The notes beneath the pieces are model-generated. The model was not told the origin of the DNA, did no database searches, and was given only the letters and a program-made list of their open reading frames with translations. From the NCBI GenBank assembly GCA_020427155.1, contig JAGQOW010000045.1:1-34762 (forward strand): 34,762 nucleotides of DNA. The letters are read 5' to 3'. The first letter of the stretch is position 1. Every line of letters starts with the position of its first letter. The stretch is from Planctomycetales bacterium. GTDB taxonomy: Bacteria; Planctomycetota; Planctomycetia; Pirellulales; Lacipirellulaceae. Made by a program: the position numbers and the translations under genes. This document shows positions 1-8,685 of the stretch, one piece after another.

Positions 1-970
1 CTGTCGGGCCCGTCACCAGCACAATGCCGTGCGGCAAACGGATCAATTCGTCGAATTGCTTCTTGATATGAAGTTCCATCCCCAGTTTTTCCAGCGAAAA
101 ATTCATGCTCCCTTTGTCGAGCAATCGCATGACAATGCTCTCGCCGTGCAACATCGGGATTACCGAAACGCGCACGTCAACTTCTCGGCCATGCACTTTC
201 AGCTTGATCCGTCCATCCTGTGGCAACCGCTTTTCGGCGATGTTCAGTCGAGACATGATTTTCAGACGACTAATAATCGCTGCTTGAAACTGGTTGATTT
301 CTTGAGGGACAGGTTGGGCGTGCAGTATGCCATCGATCCGATAGCGGATCTTGATGCCCGAGGGTTGCGATTCGATATGAACGTCACTGGTACGCGAGTC
401 GATCGCTTCAATAAGAATCTGATTGACGAGCGTCACGACCGAGGCTTCTTGTGCTTCCTCGTCGATCTCGCCATCTTCGTCGTTGATATCGCCGAGCAAC
501 TCGATATCTTCTTCTTCCTGTCGCTGGGCGAGCAGTCCTTCGATGGTTTCGCTGCCGACTCCCAGGTAGGTTGTGACTCGATTGGCGATCGATGCTCTGG
601 TTGCCAATACCGGTTCGACAGCCACTCCCAGGGCAGCCCCTGCCTCATCCAAAGAATATAAGTCCAATGGATCGGACGTGGCGATGACAATAGCGCCGTT
701 GTGACGTGAGATCGGAAACAACCCATGGCGATGGATCAACTTGGCGGGAAACCCGCTCAGCAGGGAAGTATCAACTTCCGTCTTTTCAAGATCCACCAGC
801 CGCATGCCGACTTCTTCACCCCATGCTTGCAGCACATCGGCTTCGCTTACGATCCCCAACGCTATCGCAGCCTGGTCGACGCGCTGGCCATTGGTGATCG
901 CTTCTTCGGCACGCGCCAGGTCTGTTTCGTTTAGCAGACCATGCTTCAGCAGAATCTGTCCCGAATCCAT
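1..970 (-). CDS. Type IV pilus assembly / type II secretion ATPase, N-terminal part (PilB/GspE family), truncated by window
   Basis: Cytoplasmic motor ATPase that powers pilus extension or type II secretion. The minus-strand frame is open from an ATG at 970-968 to the window edge, about 323 codons, without a stop. Residues 1 to about 140 read like the MshEN/T2SSE N-terminal domain (starts MDSGQILLKHGLLNE). An acidic linker rich in Glu and Asp follows, then the conserved element SDVHIE, a YRIDG motif and RLPQDGRI, all typical of GspE/PilB. The last visible residues are VTGPT, the start of the Walker A loop, so the catalytic half and the Zn-binding tetracysteine lie outside the window; PilB and GspE therefore cannot be separated here. 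No clear Shine-Dalgarno precedes the start. It is divergent from the deaminase gene at 1220, with a 249-bp shared upstream region. A PilT-family gene lies 8 kb away at 9048, which favours a pilus role. Confidence 0.9.
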   Translation of the reverse strand, partial: MDSGQILLKHGLLNETDLARAEEAITNGQRVDQAAIALGIVSEADVLQAWGEEVGMRLVDLEKTEVDTSLLSGFPAKLIHRHGLFPISRHNGAIVIATSDPLDLYSLDEAGAALGVAVEPVLATRASIANRVTTYLGVGSETIEGLLAQRQEEEDIELLGDINDEDGEIDEEAQEASVVTLVNQILIEAIDSRTSDVHIESQPSGIKIRYRIDGILHAQPVPQEINQFQAAIISRLKIMSRLNIAEKRLPQDGRIKLKVHGREVDVRVSVIPMLHGESIVMRLLDKGSMNFSLEKLGMELHIKKQFDELIRLPHGIVLVTGPT

Positions 971-1219
971 AGGTTGGCCGGCAAGGAGAGGTAGGAGGGA
1001 AGGCAGGTCCTGGGTAAGGCAGCAGTCGCCCAAGCCCAGGCAATATCAGCCCCAAACAAGCTCCAGGGCCGCTTCCTACATTATGAGTGGAATAGGGGGC
1101 GGCTGCAAATCCAGCCTTGCTATACAGTTCGAATTGCCAGATGAGCGAACAGAACGCCCGCAATTTAGGCATTCGTTTCGCCATAGCCCCAAATCCCCTG
1201 GTTCTGCTAACTTATCGCC

Positions 1220-1693
1220 ATGATCCAGCCCGAGGAATTGATGCAGATGGCGATCGAAGCATGCCACGAGGGCTTGGCCCTCGGCCAAAGCCCATTTGGC
1301 TGTGCCATTGCCATGGGCGACCAGATCTTGGCCAGAACGCACAACACGGTGGTTCTGGCAACAGACATCACCGCCCATGCCGAAGTCAATGCAATCCGCG
1401 CGGCCTGTCAGGAGGCCGACGATATCTTCTTGACTGGAGCGATGGTGGCTACAACCTGCGAGCCTTGTCCGATGTGCATGGCCGCTTTGCACTGGGCACG
1501 TGTCGAAACGGTTTACTATGGATCGTCCATCGCCGACGCCGCTGAGGCGGGCTTCAACGAGCTACAATTGCCGGCGGCCGAATTGCTACGTCTCGGGGGG
1601 AGTACCGTGAAGTTGGTCGGAAACGTCCTCTCTGAGCCCTGCCGCGAGCTTTTCGTCCGCTGGAACTCCAATCCAAGCAGGCAGACCTACTAA
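1220..1693 (+). CDS. Guanine deaminase-like nucleobase/nucleoside deaminase (CDA superfamily)
   Basis: Zinc-dependent deaminase of 157 residues. The zinc site is complete: HAE at residues 53-55 (His ligand, Glu proton shuttle) and PCPMC with Cys83 and Cys86. The segment DAAEAGF after the second motif is a hallmark of the GuaD-type guanine deaminases (guanine to xanthine) rather than of TadA, and no TadA-specific substrate motifs stand out. Length is right for GuaD (about 155). The ATG at 1220 has no recognisable Shine-Dalgarno. It sits 58 bp upstream of an AMP nucleosidase and opens a salvage gene run, which supports a purine role. The alternative is a general nucleoside deaminase or tRNA adenosine deaminase homologue; the guanine assignment is inference from the motif and the context. 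Confidence 0.8.
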   Translation: MIQPEELMQMAIEACHEGLALGQSPFGCAIAMGDQILARTHNTVVLATDITAHAEVNAIRAACQEADDIFLTGAMVATTCEPCPMCMAALHWARVETVYYGSSIADAAEAGFNELQLPAAELLRLGGSTVKLVGNVLSEPCRELFVRWNSNPSRQTY

Positions 1694-1751
1694 GTATGCC
1701 TGCTCAAGTTCTGAGATCAGCGATCAAACAATTCACGTCAAAGACAGACTC

Positions 1752-2525
1752 ATGGTTACAAAACTCGATTTAGCACAAGATTGGTTGCCCCGCTACACAG
1801 GAATGCCGCTAGACAGATTCGGTGCTTACGTCCTGCTCACGAATTTCCATACTTATGTTCGTCGATTTGCCGAAAAATTTGACTGCAAGGTTTATGGCGA
1901 AGATCGGCCTATGCAGGCGGCAACCAACGCTGATGGCCTGACTATTATCAACTTTGGCATCGGTTCGCCCAATGCGGCAACGATCATGGACCTGCTGACC
2001 GCGTGTCAACCGCAGGCGGTACTATTTCTCGGTAAGTGCGGCGGGCTCAAGCGTTCGTCAGTAATCGGCAATTTCATCTTGCCAATCGCAGCAATTCGTG
2101 GCGAAGGCACTTCAGACGACTACCTGCCCCACATGGTGCCGGCATTGCCATCCTTTAAGTTGCACAAATTCGTGTCAGAAAAACTCGTGCAGCGAAATCT
2201 CGATTACCGAACCGGGGTTGTCTACACAACCAACCGCCGGGTTTGGGAGCATGATCAACACTTCAAAGATAACCTACGAGCGTATACGCCAATCGCTATC
2301 GACATGGAGTCGGCTACTGTTTTCGTTGTCGGCCATAAGAATCAAATTGTACGAGGCGCGCTGCTGCTTGTCTCCGACTTGCCCATGACACCCGAAGGGG
2401 TAAAAACTCAGGAGAGCGACGCCGAAGTCAGCCGTCGCTGGTCGGAAGTGCATTTAGACATCGGGATCGAATCGCTCACAGAAATCGGCGAAAAGGGCGA
2501 AACGATAAAACACTTCCAGTATTAA
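1752..2525 (+). CDS. amn: AMP nucleosidase (short, NP-I phosphorylase fold)
   Basis: Predicted to hydrolyse AMP to adenine and ribose 5-phosphate. The 257-residue protein is colinear with the short AMP nucleosidases common in Bacteroidetes: LPRYTG near the N-terminus, GEDRPMQ, GSPNAATIMDLL, LGKCGGLKR, IAAIRGEGTS, YTTNRRVWEHD, AIDMESATVF and SDLPMTPEGVKT. The DMES segment supplies the purine/ribose-contacting Met-Glu pair of the NP-I family, and the Asp in SDLPM is the expected general acid. It lacks the extra N-terminal domain of the roughly 480-residue proteobacterial Amn. It lies 58 bp after the deaminase gene on the same strand and may be cotranscribed. Codons look more AT-rich at third positions than in neighbouring genes, which may indicate horizontal acquisition. 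No Shine-Dalgarno is visible before the ATG. Confidence 0.92.
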   Translation: MVTKLDLAQDWLPRYTGMPLDRFGAYVLLTNFHTYVRRFAEKFDCKVYGEDRPMQAATNADGLTIINFGIGSPNAATIMDLLTACQPQAVLFLGKCGGLKRSSVIGNFILPIAAIRGEGTSDDYLPHMVPALPSFKLHKFVSEKLVQRNLDYRTGVVYTTNRRVWEHDQHFKDNLRAYTPIAIDMESATVFVVGHKNQIVRGALLLVSDLPMTPEGVKTQESDAEVSRRWSEVHLDIGIESLTEIGEKGETIKHFQY

Positions 2526-2587
2526 TTCGAATCCATTGCTTCATCGGCTTTGCCTGGGAAGACAGTTCCAAACGCGGCCGACGAGCG

Positions 2588-2604
2588 AGACGCTGCGTCT
2601 TTTC
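2588..2604 (+). terminator. Weak candidate terminator after AMP nucleosidase
   Basis: AGAC (2588-2591) and GTCT (2597-2600) flank a five-base loop and are followed directly by TTTT. The stem is only four pairs, so this is weak. It lies 63 bp after the amn stop and before the DUF1559 gene. Confidence 0.25.
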
Positions 2605-2701
2605 TCTGGATTCATTGCAGTTGGATTCTAGCGTTCAATTCGAGAGAGGGGTATCATCACCGGGATAGAGTAATTGGGTAGGTTTCCTTCCTCGATTCGC
2701 A

Positions 2702-3715
2702 GTGGGGCCAACGGTCGTGACCAGGCGGCATTTCAAGTTGACTGCAAGCGCCTTTACGCTGGTCGAATTATTGGTCGTAATCGCCATCATTGGGGTGCTT
2801 ATTAGCTTGTTGCTTCCCGCCGTTCAAGCTGCTCGCGAATCAGCCCGGCGCATGCAGTGCCTCGACAACGTCAAGAATCTCACGCTTGCGGCTTTAAACT
2901 ATGAATCGGCGAATGGTTTTTTCGCGCCGGCTGCTCAGTCGCGCAGCGGCAGTCCTGGCGATGCAAGCCAGAAACCGCCTTTGGCAAGACACAATGGCAT
3001 TACGCTCTTGTTGCCGCACTTCGAGCAGGCCAGTCGGTTTCAGGCAATCGATCTTGATTTCGATTGGAACGACGCAGCAGTCACAGAGAACGAACGTTAC
3101 TGCAAGCAAGACATCGGTGGCATTCTTACTTGTCCTTCCTCGCCCATCGTCCAGAGTGATCGGCATGCGACTGACTATATTGCCGCGATTCGGGTCGACA
3201 TCGGGAATACCGGTCTCGAAGAGCTGATCAACAACGGAGTACTTTTTAACCATGGCAGCAATGACGAAAACGATAGTATCTGGCAAGGAATGTTGCAGGA
3301 AGATTTTCTGCACATGAGCAAGCCCGAGGAAACGAGCCGCAGGCAAGTCAGGGCGGGACATGTGCTCGACGGCCTTTCCAATACCTGGATGTATTACGAA
3401 GCGGCAGGCAAGCCCTTCATGTTCGGTCGATATCGTTCTGCCAACTCCGAAGAGTTCTTTTACAACGGCGAAGAAGACAGGCAGAAAAACAGTCGATTTC
3501 GCTGGGCGAGTCCCAGCACCTGGATGACGATCAACGACTACTGCGGCAGTTCACAGATCATCAATTGCAACAACGTCAACAAGCCTTACGGTTTTCATCC
3601 CGAGGGGATCATCATCTCTTCCGCCGATGGCCGGGTCGAGTTCTACTCCGAAGCGATGGACCCGAACGTGTTTGTCGCTCACGTTACCATGGCCGGCGGC
3701 GAGCTTGCGCCCTGA
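2702..3715 (+). CDS. DUF1559 family protein with prepilin-type N-terminal methylation motif (H-X9-DG type)
   Basis: Planctomycete-typical pseudopilin-like protein of unknown function, 337 residues. The N-terminus carries the type IV prepilin signature FTLVELLVV followed by a hydrophobic helix and [15 protein letters not shown], the standard DUF1559 start. The C-terminal H-X9-DG motif is present: His of FHPEG, nine residues, then DG of SADGR. The usual residue before the prepilin Phe is Gly; here it is Ala (SAF), which might affect processing by the prepilin peptidase. The start is a GTG at 2702, with another in-frame GTG at 2717; the true start is uncertain because neither has a good Shine-Dalgarno. 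It is probably exported and either membrane-anchored or processed as a pseudopilin. Such genes occur in tens of copies in planctomycete genomes, so its position between salvage genes may be incidental. Confidence 0.93.
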   Translation: MGPTVVTRRHFKLTASAFTLVELLVVIAIIGVLISLLLPAVQAARESARRMQCLDNVKNLTLAALNYESANGFFAPAAQSRSGSPGDASQKPPLARHNGITLLLPHFEQASRFQAIDLDFDWNDAAVTENERYCKQDIGGILTCPSSPIVQSDRHATDYIAAIRVDIGNTGLEELINNGVLFNHGSNDENDSIWQGMLQEDFLHMSKPEETSRRQVRAGHVLDGLSNTWMYYEAAGKPFMFGRYRSANSEEFFYNGEEDRQKNSRFRWASPSTWMTINDYCGSSQIINCNNVNKPYGFHPEGIIISSADGRVEFYSEAMDPNVFVAHVTMAGGELAP

Positions 3716-3759
3716 TGGTGCCATTAGTGAGCTTCGTGTAAGATGGTCGGAGTTTTCAG

Positions 3760-4860
3760 GTGCGTTCTTGCTGCCCCGAATATGCGTTTGCACTTCCACG
3801 GTCTCATTTTGTCAAAAGGTCGAACGTCCAGGTGAAGAGCCTCTGCCTAGCCATCATTGCGACCACGGTGACGACTGTACTCTTCCTTGCAGCCCCAGTG
3901 GTATTCGCTGCCCCGTTGCGGATCGTGACGTTCAATGCGGAGATACTTACTGCGCCGGGGGTCCGAGAAGGCGAGTTGCAGAAGTTTCGCTGGGATGTGG
4001 CTCGACATGACCAATTCGAGCGCGTTGCCGCCGTAATCGAGGCTCTGAATCCTGACATCTTGAATCTTGTGGAAGTCACCTCCAGGGAAGGCGTGGACTA
4101 TCTGGTTAGTATCTTGCACGAAAAAGGTCTGACCAGCTATCGCGGCTACCACGTCGACAGCCACGACAATTACACGAGTATGGATGTAGCCCTGATCAGC
4201 AAGATCGAGCCCGATGCGGTCGAAGGCCAGTCGATTCGAACCTTTTATTCCCCAGCTGACGATCCCACCTGGCGACAGTTTTACCAATCGAAGGGCTACG
4301 ATGGCAAAGTACGCAAACTCAGCACAGGAATTGACCGTAACGCGATCTACCTGGTGACGTTCGCCGGGCATCGACTAGGATTTCTCGGTCTTCATCTGAA
4401 GTCGAATCCTAGCAGCGAAGACTCCAACGCGCGTCGAACCGCCCAGGCCGAAATCGCGCAGCGCATCGTACACCAGGAGATCGTCGGCCGAGGGTACTTG
4501 CCAATCATCTTGGGCGATATCAACGATTACGATCCTGACGTTCCCGATCGGGACGACACCCGTGATACTATGACAGAAGTCTTGAGGACGCTTAAGGAAT
4601 TCGATTCCAACAAGGAAGGCTCGGAACTGGTAAACGTTGCCGGGTTGATGCCTCGTCAGGCCGATCGCTACACATCGGTGTGGGATCGCAATGAGAATGG
4701 AGTTCGCGATCCGTACGATGTGCTAACTATGATCGATCACATCTTATTGCCCAAAGAACTGATGCCACATGTGACTCGAGTCTTTGTGTTTCATAGCATT
4801 GCGCTGGAGACCTCCGATCATCGGCCCGTGGTACTCGACATCGATCTGCCTTCCAGGTAG
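3760..4860 (+). CDS. Exported endonuclease/exonuclease/phosphatase family protein
   Basis: Member of the EEP fold (DNase I / exonuclease III / phosphodiesterase superfamily). Visible catalytic motifs are FNAE (Asn59), the NLVEV segment with the metal-binding Glu105, GDINDYD (Asp and Asn of the central motif), and the C-terminal SDHRPVVLDI with the catalytic Asp-His pair. Residues about 27-50 form a hydrophobic signal-peptide core ending in a VFAAP-like cleavage region, so the enzyme should act outside the cytoplasm. The GTG at 3760 has GGAG seven bases upstream; an alternative in-frame GTG at 3832 would remove a 24-residue extension and leave a conventional signal peptide. The substrate (nucleic acid, phosphoester or lipid) cannot be read from sequence. 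It lies 56 bp upstream of deoC within the salvage region, which would suit an extracellular nuclease, but that is inference. Confidence 0.85.
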   Translation: MRSCCPEYAFALPRSHFVKRSNVQVKSLCLAIIATTVTTVLFLAAPVVFAAPLRIVTFNAEILTAPGVREGELQKFRWDVARHDQFERVAAVIEALNPDILNLVEVTSREGVDYLVSILHEKGLTSYRGYHVDSHDNYTSMDVALISKIEPDAVEGQSIRTFYSPADDPTWRQFYQSKGYDGKVRKLSTGIDRNAIYLVTFAGHRLGFLGLHLKSNPSSEDSNARRTAQAEIAQRIVHQEIVGRGYLPIILGDINDYDPDVPDRDDTRDTMTEVLRTLKEFDSNKEGSELVNVAGLMPRQADRYTSVWDRNENGVRDPYDVLTMIDHILLPKELMPHVTRVFVFHSIALETSDHRPVVLDIDLPSR

Positions 4861-4916
4861 ACATACACGCAGCAAATCGCCAACAAAGTATTGATTCAAC
4901 GCGTAAGGTGCTATCC

Positions 4917-5627
4917 ATGTCCGTCGTTTCGATGATCGACCATTCGTTGTTGCTTCCTACTCAGACCGAGGAAGATCTGCACGCGGCCTGTAGCATGTGC
5001 CGGGAACTCGGAGTCGCGAGCATCTGTGTCAAGCCTGCGATGCTCCTGCTTGCGGCTGAATTGCTGCAAGGTTCGCAAGTTGCCCCGAGTACCGTGATCG
5101 GATTTCCGCACGGCGGCACGACAACTAAGTGCAAGGTTTTCGAAACAGAACTCGCTTGCGAGCATGGCGCTCGCGAGGTTGACATGGTGGTCAGTCTGGG
5201 CCATGTCTTGGCCGAAGACTGGGTTTACGTGGGCGAGGAGATTCGACAGGTCGTCGAGGCGGCGAGTTCGGGAGGGGCGATTACGAAAGTGATTTTTGAG
5301 AACGGCCTACTGCCAGACGATTCGTTGAAGATCAGGCTGTGCGAGTTGAGTGAAGCAGCGGGTGCTGCTTTTGTGAAGACTTCGACTGGACATGGATACG
5401 TCAAAGACGCCTCAGGGGCTCTCCAAGTCACAGGGGCCACCGAATACGACGTCCGGCTGATGCGCGAGCACACTAGCGACCGCGTCCAGGTCAAGGCGGC
5501 AGGCGGGATTCGCACTTATGCCGATGCTCTCCGTTTCGCAGCCCTCGGCGTCACGCGTTTTGGAACCAGCAGCACGGAAGCCATCGCCGCTGGCGAGGCA
5601 GCCGCCAACCCAACGCCAATCGGCTAA
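4917..5627 (+). CDS. deoC: Deoxyribose-phosphate aldolase
   Basis: Cleaves 2-deoxyribose 5-phosphate to glyceraldehyde 3-phosphate and acetaldehyde, the last step of deoxynucleoside catabolism. The 236-residue protein has the class I aldolase features of DeoC: the Schiff-base lysine Lys154 in FVKTSTG, the second active-site lysine Lys193 in VKAAGGIRT, and Asp89 in EVDMVV. The ATG at 4917 is preferred over an in-frame GTG at 4908 because AAGGTG at 4905-4910 then serves as ribosome-binding site at six bases. The gene is followed after 77 bp by the two purine nucleoside phosphorylases and thymidine phosphorylase, whose deoxyribose 1-phosphate product would feed DeoC after isomerisation. A phosphopentomutase (DeoB) is not present in the window. 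Confidence 0.95.
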   Translation: MSVVSMIDHSLLLPTQTEEDLHAACSMCRELGVASICVKPAMLLLAAELLQGSQVAPSTVIGFPHGGTTTKCKVFETELACEHGAREVDMVVSLGHVLAEDWVYVGEEIRQVVEAASSGGAITKVIFENGLLPDDSLKIRLCELSEAAGAAFVKTSTGHGYVKDASGALQVTGATEYDVRLMREHTSDRVQVKAAGGIRTYADALRFAALGVTRFGTSSTEAIAAGEAAANPTPIG

Positions 5628-5704
5628 CATAGCTGTTGGCCTCTGGCCAATTTGTTTATCTTCAAACAACACACTCGACTAAGGCAATCTTTCAGCCCAC
5701 TGAA

Positions 5705-6538
5705 ATGTTAGAACTCTACGACAAAATCGAAGCCGCAACTGGCGCTATAAGCCAGCAATGGGGCGAGACGCCCCGAGCAGGTATCATTCTCGGCACCGGA
5801 CTTGGAAGCCTGGCCGAACAGATCGAGTCGCCTGTTGCGATCGATTATGAAAAGATCCCCCACTTTCCGCGTTCCACCGCGACGAGCCATCGTGGTCGTC
5901 TTGTTTGCGGGTTTTTGAAGGGACTCCCGATCGTGGCGATGGAGGGGCGCTTTCACCAGTACGAAGGTTATTCGCTGCAAGAGATCACCCTTCCCGTTCG
6001 GGTTATGAAAGCCTTGGGGGCCGAACTCATGATCGTTACCCAGGCGGTTGGCGGGATGAACCCCCTCTACTGTGCAGGTGATGTGATGATCATTGACGAC
6101 CACATCAACCTGATGGGCGCCAATCCGTTGGTAGGAATCAACGACGATCGCCTTGGCGTGCGGTTCCCTGATATGTGTGCTCCCTACACTCCCCAGTTAA
6201 TTGACGTCGGCCTGGAAGTGGCTCGCAAGGAGAACTTTGTCGCGCACCGAGGCGTTATGGTCGCCGTCACAGGCCCCAACTTGGAAACGCGGGCCGAGTA
6301 TCGCTTCTTGCGACTGATCGGGGCCGACGTAGTTGGTATGTCGACGGTGCCTGAAGTAATTGTCGCGGTTCACAGTGGCTTGCGAGTATTTGGCATATCT
6401 GTGATCTCGGACATGTGTCTGCCCGATGCCCTGCGTCCGGCCAACGTCGAAGAGATCATTGCGGTGGCCAACTCTGCTGAACCTAAACTGCGGGCGCTTG
6501 TCCTGGGAGTTCTGGCTTACGAGGCAAGTCGATGCTGA
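5705..6538 (+). CDS. Purine nucleoside phosphorylase paralogue 1 (Asp at the base-specificity position)
   Basis: Trimeric-type PNP of 277 residues (NP-I, PunA/DeoD-2 class): GTGLGSL (phosphate loop, 30-36), [19 protein letters not shown] (81-90), [16 protein letters not shown] (191-199, Glu194 equivalent to human Glu201) and [10 protein letters not shown] (211-220). In human PNP the residue 42 positions after Glu201 is Asn243, which contacts the 6-oxo group. Here that position is Asp236 in SVISD. In human PNP, Asn243-to-Asp is known to shift preference to 6-amino purines, so this paralogue may cleave adenosine or deoxyadenosine; that is inference. The phosphate loop also has Thr31 where human PNP has Ser33. 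ATG 5705 is chosen because it makes the N-terminus colinear with paralogue 2; an upstream TTG at 5636 is unlikely. No Shine-Dalgarno is visible. Paralogue 2 starts 45 bp downstream. Confidence 0.93.
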   Translation: MLELYDKIEAATGAISQQWGETPRAGIILGTGLGSLAEQIESPVAIDYEKIPHFPRSTATSHRGRLVCGFLKGLPIVAMEGRFHQYEGYSLQEITLPVRVMKALGAELMIVTQAVGGMNPLYCAGDVMIIDDHINLMGANPLVGINDDRLGVRFPDMCAPYTPQLIDVGLEVARKENFVAHRGVMVAVTGPNLETRAEYRFLRLIGADVVGMSTVPEVIVAVHSGLRVFGISVISDMCLPDALRPANVEEIIAVANSAEPKLRALVLGVLAYEASRC

Positions 6539-6583
6539 ACTCGGTTGCCTTACGCCTTTGGTCCCAAACTTACAGTCCTGTGC

Positions 6584-7411
6584 ATGCACCAGATCGCCCA
6601 GCAAATCGAATCGTCGGCAGCAGCCGTTAGGCAACGTTGGGCCGCCGCTCCGCGAGTGGCGATTATCCTCGGTTCAGGGCTTGGCAGGCTGGCTCGGATA
6701 ATAGCTTCGGAGCAATTGATCGAGTACTCCGCTATTCCCCATATGCCGAGCGTGTCGGCTGAGGGGCATCGCGGCCGACTCGTCTGCGGTCAGATTGCCG
6801 AGACGCCGGTCGTAGCCTTCCAGGGAAGGTTTCACCTGTATGAAGGACATACTCCGCAGCAGGTGGCCATTCCTGTGCGGCTAGTCCAGGCGCTTGGCGC
6901 CGAGATACTGCTGGTCTTCAATGCCGCCGGGGGATTGAACCCAAACTACGCGGTAGGCGACTTGATGCTGATCGAAGATCATACCAATTTCATGTTTGCC
7001 AATCCGCTGGTTGGCATCAACTACGAACGGCTAGGTCCCAGGTTTCCCGATATGTCGCGGCCGTTCGATCCTCAACTCAGTGCCATCGCAACTGCGGTGG
7101 CTCGCAGGGAGGGATTTGTGCTCCATCGCGGCGTCTACATGTCGATGCTGGGGCCTACGTATGAAACGCGCGCGGAATATCGTATGCTGCGCCGTCTGGG
7201 GGGCGATGCGGTCGGCATGTCAACCGTACCCGAGGTGCTCGTTGCTCGTCATGCGGGGATGCGAGTGCTCGGTGTCTCGACGATCACCAACGCGGGTTTG
7301 CCAGACGCCCTCAGTGAGACCACGGGCCACGCAGTACTTGAAGCGGCAGGTGCCGCAACCGTGCGGCTCGCCAAGATCGTCCATGGCGTAGTAGCAGGGC
7401 TGGTCAAATGA
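6584..7411 (+). CDS. Purine nucleoside phosphorylase paralogue 2 (canonical Asn)
   Basis: Second trimeric-type PNP, 275 residues, colinear without gaps with the preceding gene through residue 250, so the two are a tandem duplication. Motifs are GSGLGRL (30-36), [19 protein letters not shown] (81-90), AAGGLNP, PTYETRAEY (191-199, Glu194) and [10 protein letters not shown]. The specificity residue is Asn236 in STITN, the canonical choice for 6-oxopurine nucleosides (inosine, guanosine and deoxy forms). It is predicted to release hypoxanthine or guanine plus (deoxy)ribose 1-phosphate. The ATG at 6584 is chosen by alignment with paralogue 1; an in-frame TTG at 6545 would add 13 residues. The stop codon overlaps the start of the pyrimidine phosphorylase gene in an ATGA at 7408-7411, indicating translational coupling. 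Confidence 0.94.
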   Translation: MHQIAQQIESSAAAVRQRWAAAPRVAIILGSGLGRLARIIASEQLIEYSAIPHMPSVSAEGHRGRLVCGQIAETPVVAFQGRFHLYEGHTPQQVAIPVRLVQALGAEILLVFNAAGGLNPNYAVGDLMLIEDHTNFMFANPLVGINYERLGPRFPDMSRPFDPQLSAIATAVARREGFVLHRGVYMSMLGPTYETRAEYRMLRRLGGDAVGMSTVPEVLVARHAGMRVLGVSTITNAGLPDALSETTGHAVLEAAGAATVRLAKIVHGVVAGLVK

Positions 7412-8685
7412 ACCCTGTATGGCTCATTGCAAAGAAACGCGACGGCGAGGTACTGGCTGACGCCGAAATCGGCGCCTTCATCAGCGGCTATGTTGCTGGG
7501 AGCATCCCCGACTACCAGATGTCGGCGCTGGCGATGGCCATCTACCTGCAAGGGATGAGCGTCGCCGAGACGGCTTCGCTGACCCAGCACATGCTGGCCT
7601 CGGGGGCAACCTTCCAATGGCCTCGCGGTGGACCGCCAAAAGTCGACAAGCACTCGACCGGAGGCATCGGCGATAAGGTTTCGATTCTCCTTGCGCCCAT
7701 GCTGGCCTGCTGCGGTTTGCGGGTGCCCATGATCTCTGGCCGCGGGTTGGGCGCTACGGGCGGTACGCTCGATAAGCTGGAATCGATTCCTGGTTATCGT
7801 ACCGATTTGTCGTTGGCAGAGATGCGTGAGGTGGTCGAAGCGGTGGGCTGTGCTATTAGCGGGGCAACGGCTGACATCGTGCCCGCCGACCGCAAGCTCT
7901 ATGCCTTGCGCGACGTCACGGCCACAGTCCCTTCGATCCCGCTGATCACCGCCAGCATTTTGAGCAAGAAGTTGGCCGAAGGGCTCGACGCGTTGGTGCT
8001 CGATGTAAAGTTTGGCAGCGGCGCGTTCATGAAGTCGACCGAGGATGCCTGTGCGTTGGCACAGTCGTTGGTTCATACGGGTACACAAATGGGGGTAGAG
8101 ACCACTGCGCTACTAACCGACATGAATCAGCCGTTGGGCCGCATGGTGGGCAACGCTGTGGAAGTGAATGAGTCGGTCGCCACTTTGCAGGGAAGTGGTC
8201 CTCCCGATCTCATGGAAGTGACTCTGGCGTTAGGAGTCGAACTGTTGGTCTCCACCGGCTACGCCAAGACCCGAGAAAGTGGTCGTATCCAGCTACAAAA
8301 AACTGTTGATACCGGAGCGGCCTATGAAAAACTCGCCGAAATGGTCGCCGCCCAAGGAGGCGATCTCGCCGCCCCTCGCGCAGTAGCGCCAGGCACTGAA
8401 ATACTCGCAACCCAGAGAGGCTATGTTGCTTCCGTCGACGCTGAGCAACTTGGCCAAGCGGTTATCGCTTTGCGTGGAGGCCGGCAGCAACTGGGCGACG
8501 CCCTCGATTACTCGACTGGGATTGAGATGCTAGTTCAGCTTGGAGAAAAGGTGGACGTCGGCCAACCACTGGCAAGGATTTTTGCCCCGATTACCAGTAG
8601 AGAAGAGGCAACTCGGCGGGTAGCGGCAGCTTTTTCGTATTGCGACGAGCAGCCAAACGCAGGGCCGTTAGTAGTGAGCTTGTAG
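7408..8685 (+). CDS. Thymidine / pyrimidine-nucleoside phosphorylase
   Basis: Phosphorolyses thymidine, deoxyuridine or (if Pdp-type) uridine to base and pentose 1-phosphate. The 425-residue length and motifs fit the nucleoside phosphorylase class II family: KHSTGGIGDK (81-90, phosphate-binding) and SGRGLGATGGTLDKLE (110-125), the family signature, followed by the ESIPGY segment. Further features are KLAEGLDALVLDVK and FGSGAFMK in the alpha/beta domain and the C-terminal domain from about residue 335. DeoA and Pdp cannot be separated confidently by eye. Its ATG overlaps the PNP2 stop by four bases, so it is probably the last gene of a deoC-pnp1-pnp2-phosphorylase operon. No convincing terminator follows; a 6-bp inverted repeat at 8730-8735 and 8753-8758 lacks a T run. 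Confidence 0.95.
   Translation: MNPVWLIAKKRDGEVLADAEIGAFISGYVAGSIPDYQMSALAMAIYLQGMSVAETASLTQHMLASGATFQWPRGGPPKVDKHSTGGIGDKVSILLAPMLACCGLRVPMISGRGLGATGGTLDKLESIPGYRTDLSLAEMREVVEAVGCAISGATADIVPADRKLYALRDVTATVPSIPLITASILSKKLAEGLDALVLDVKFGSGAFMKSTEDACALAQSLVHTGTQMGVETTALLTDMNQPLGRMVGNAVEVNESVATLQGSGPPDLMEVTLALGVELLVSTGYAKTRESGRIQLQKTVDTGAAYEKLAEMVAAQGGDLAAPRAVAPGTEILATQRGYVASVDAEQLGQAVIALRGGRQQLGDALDYSTGIEMLVQLGEKVDVGQPLARIFAPITSREEATRRVAAAFSYCDEQPNAGPLVVSL

Noticed and set aside
7249..8088. Minus-strand open frame of 279 codons opposite the PNP2/pyrimidine phosphorylase genes
   Set aside because: Lies opposite two confidently identified enzymes, has no domain features.
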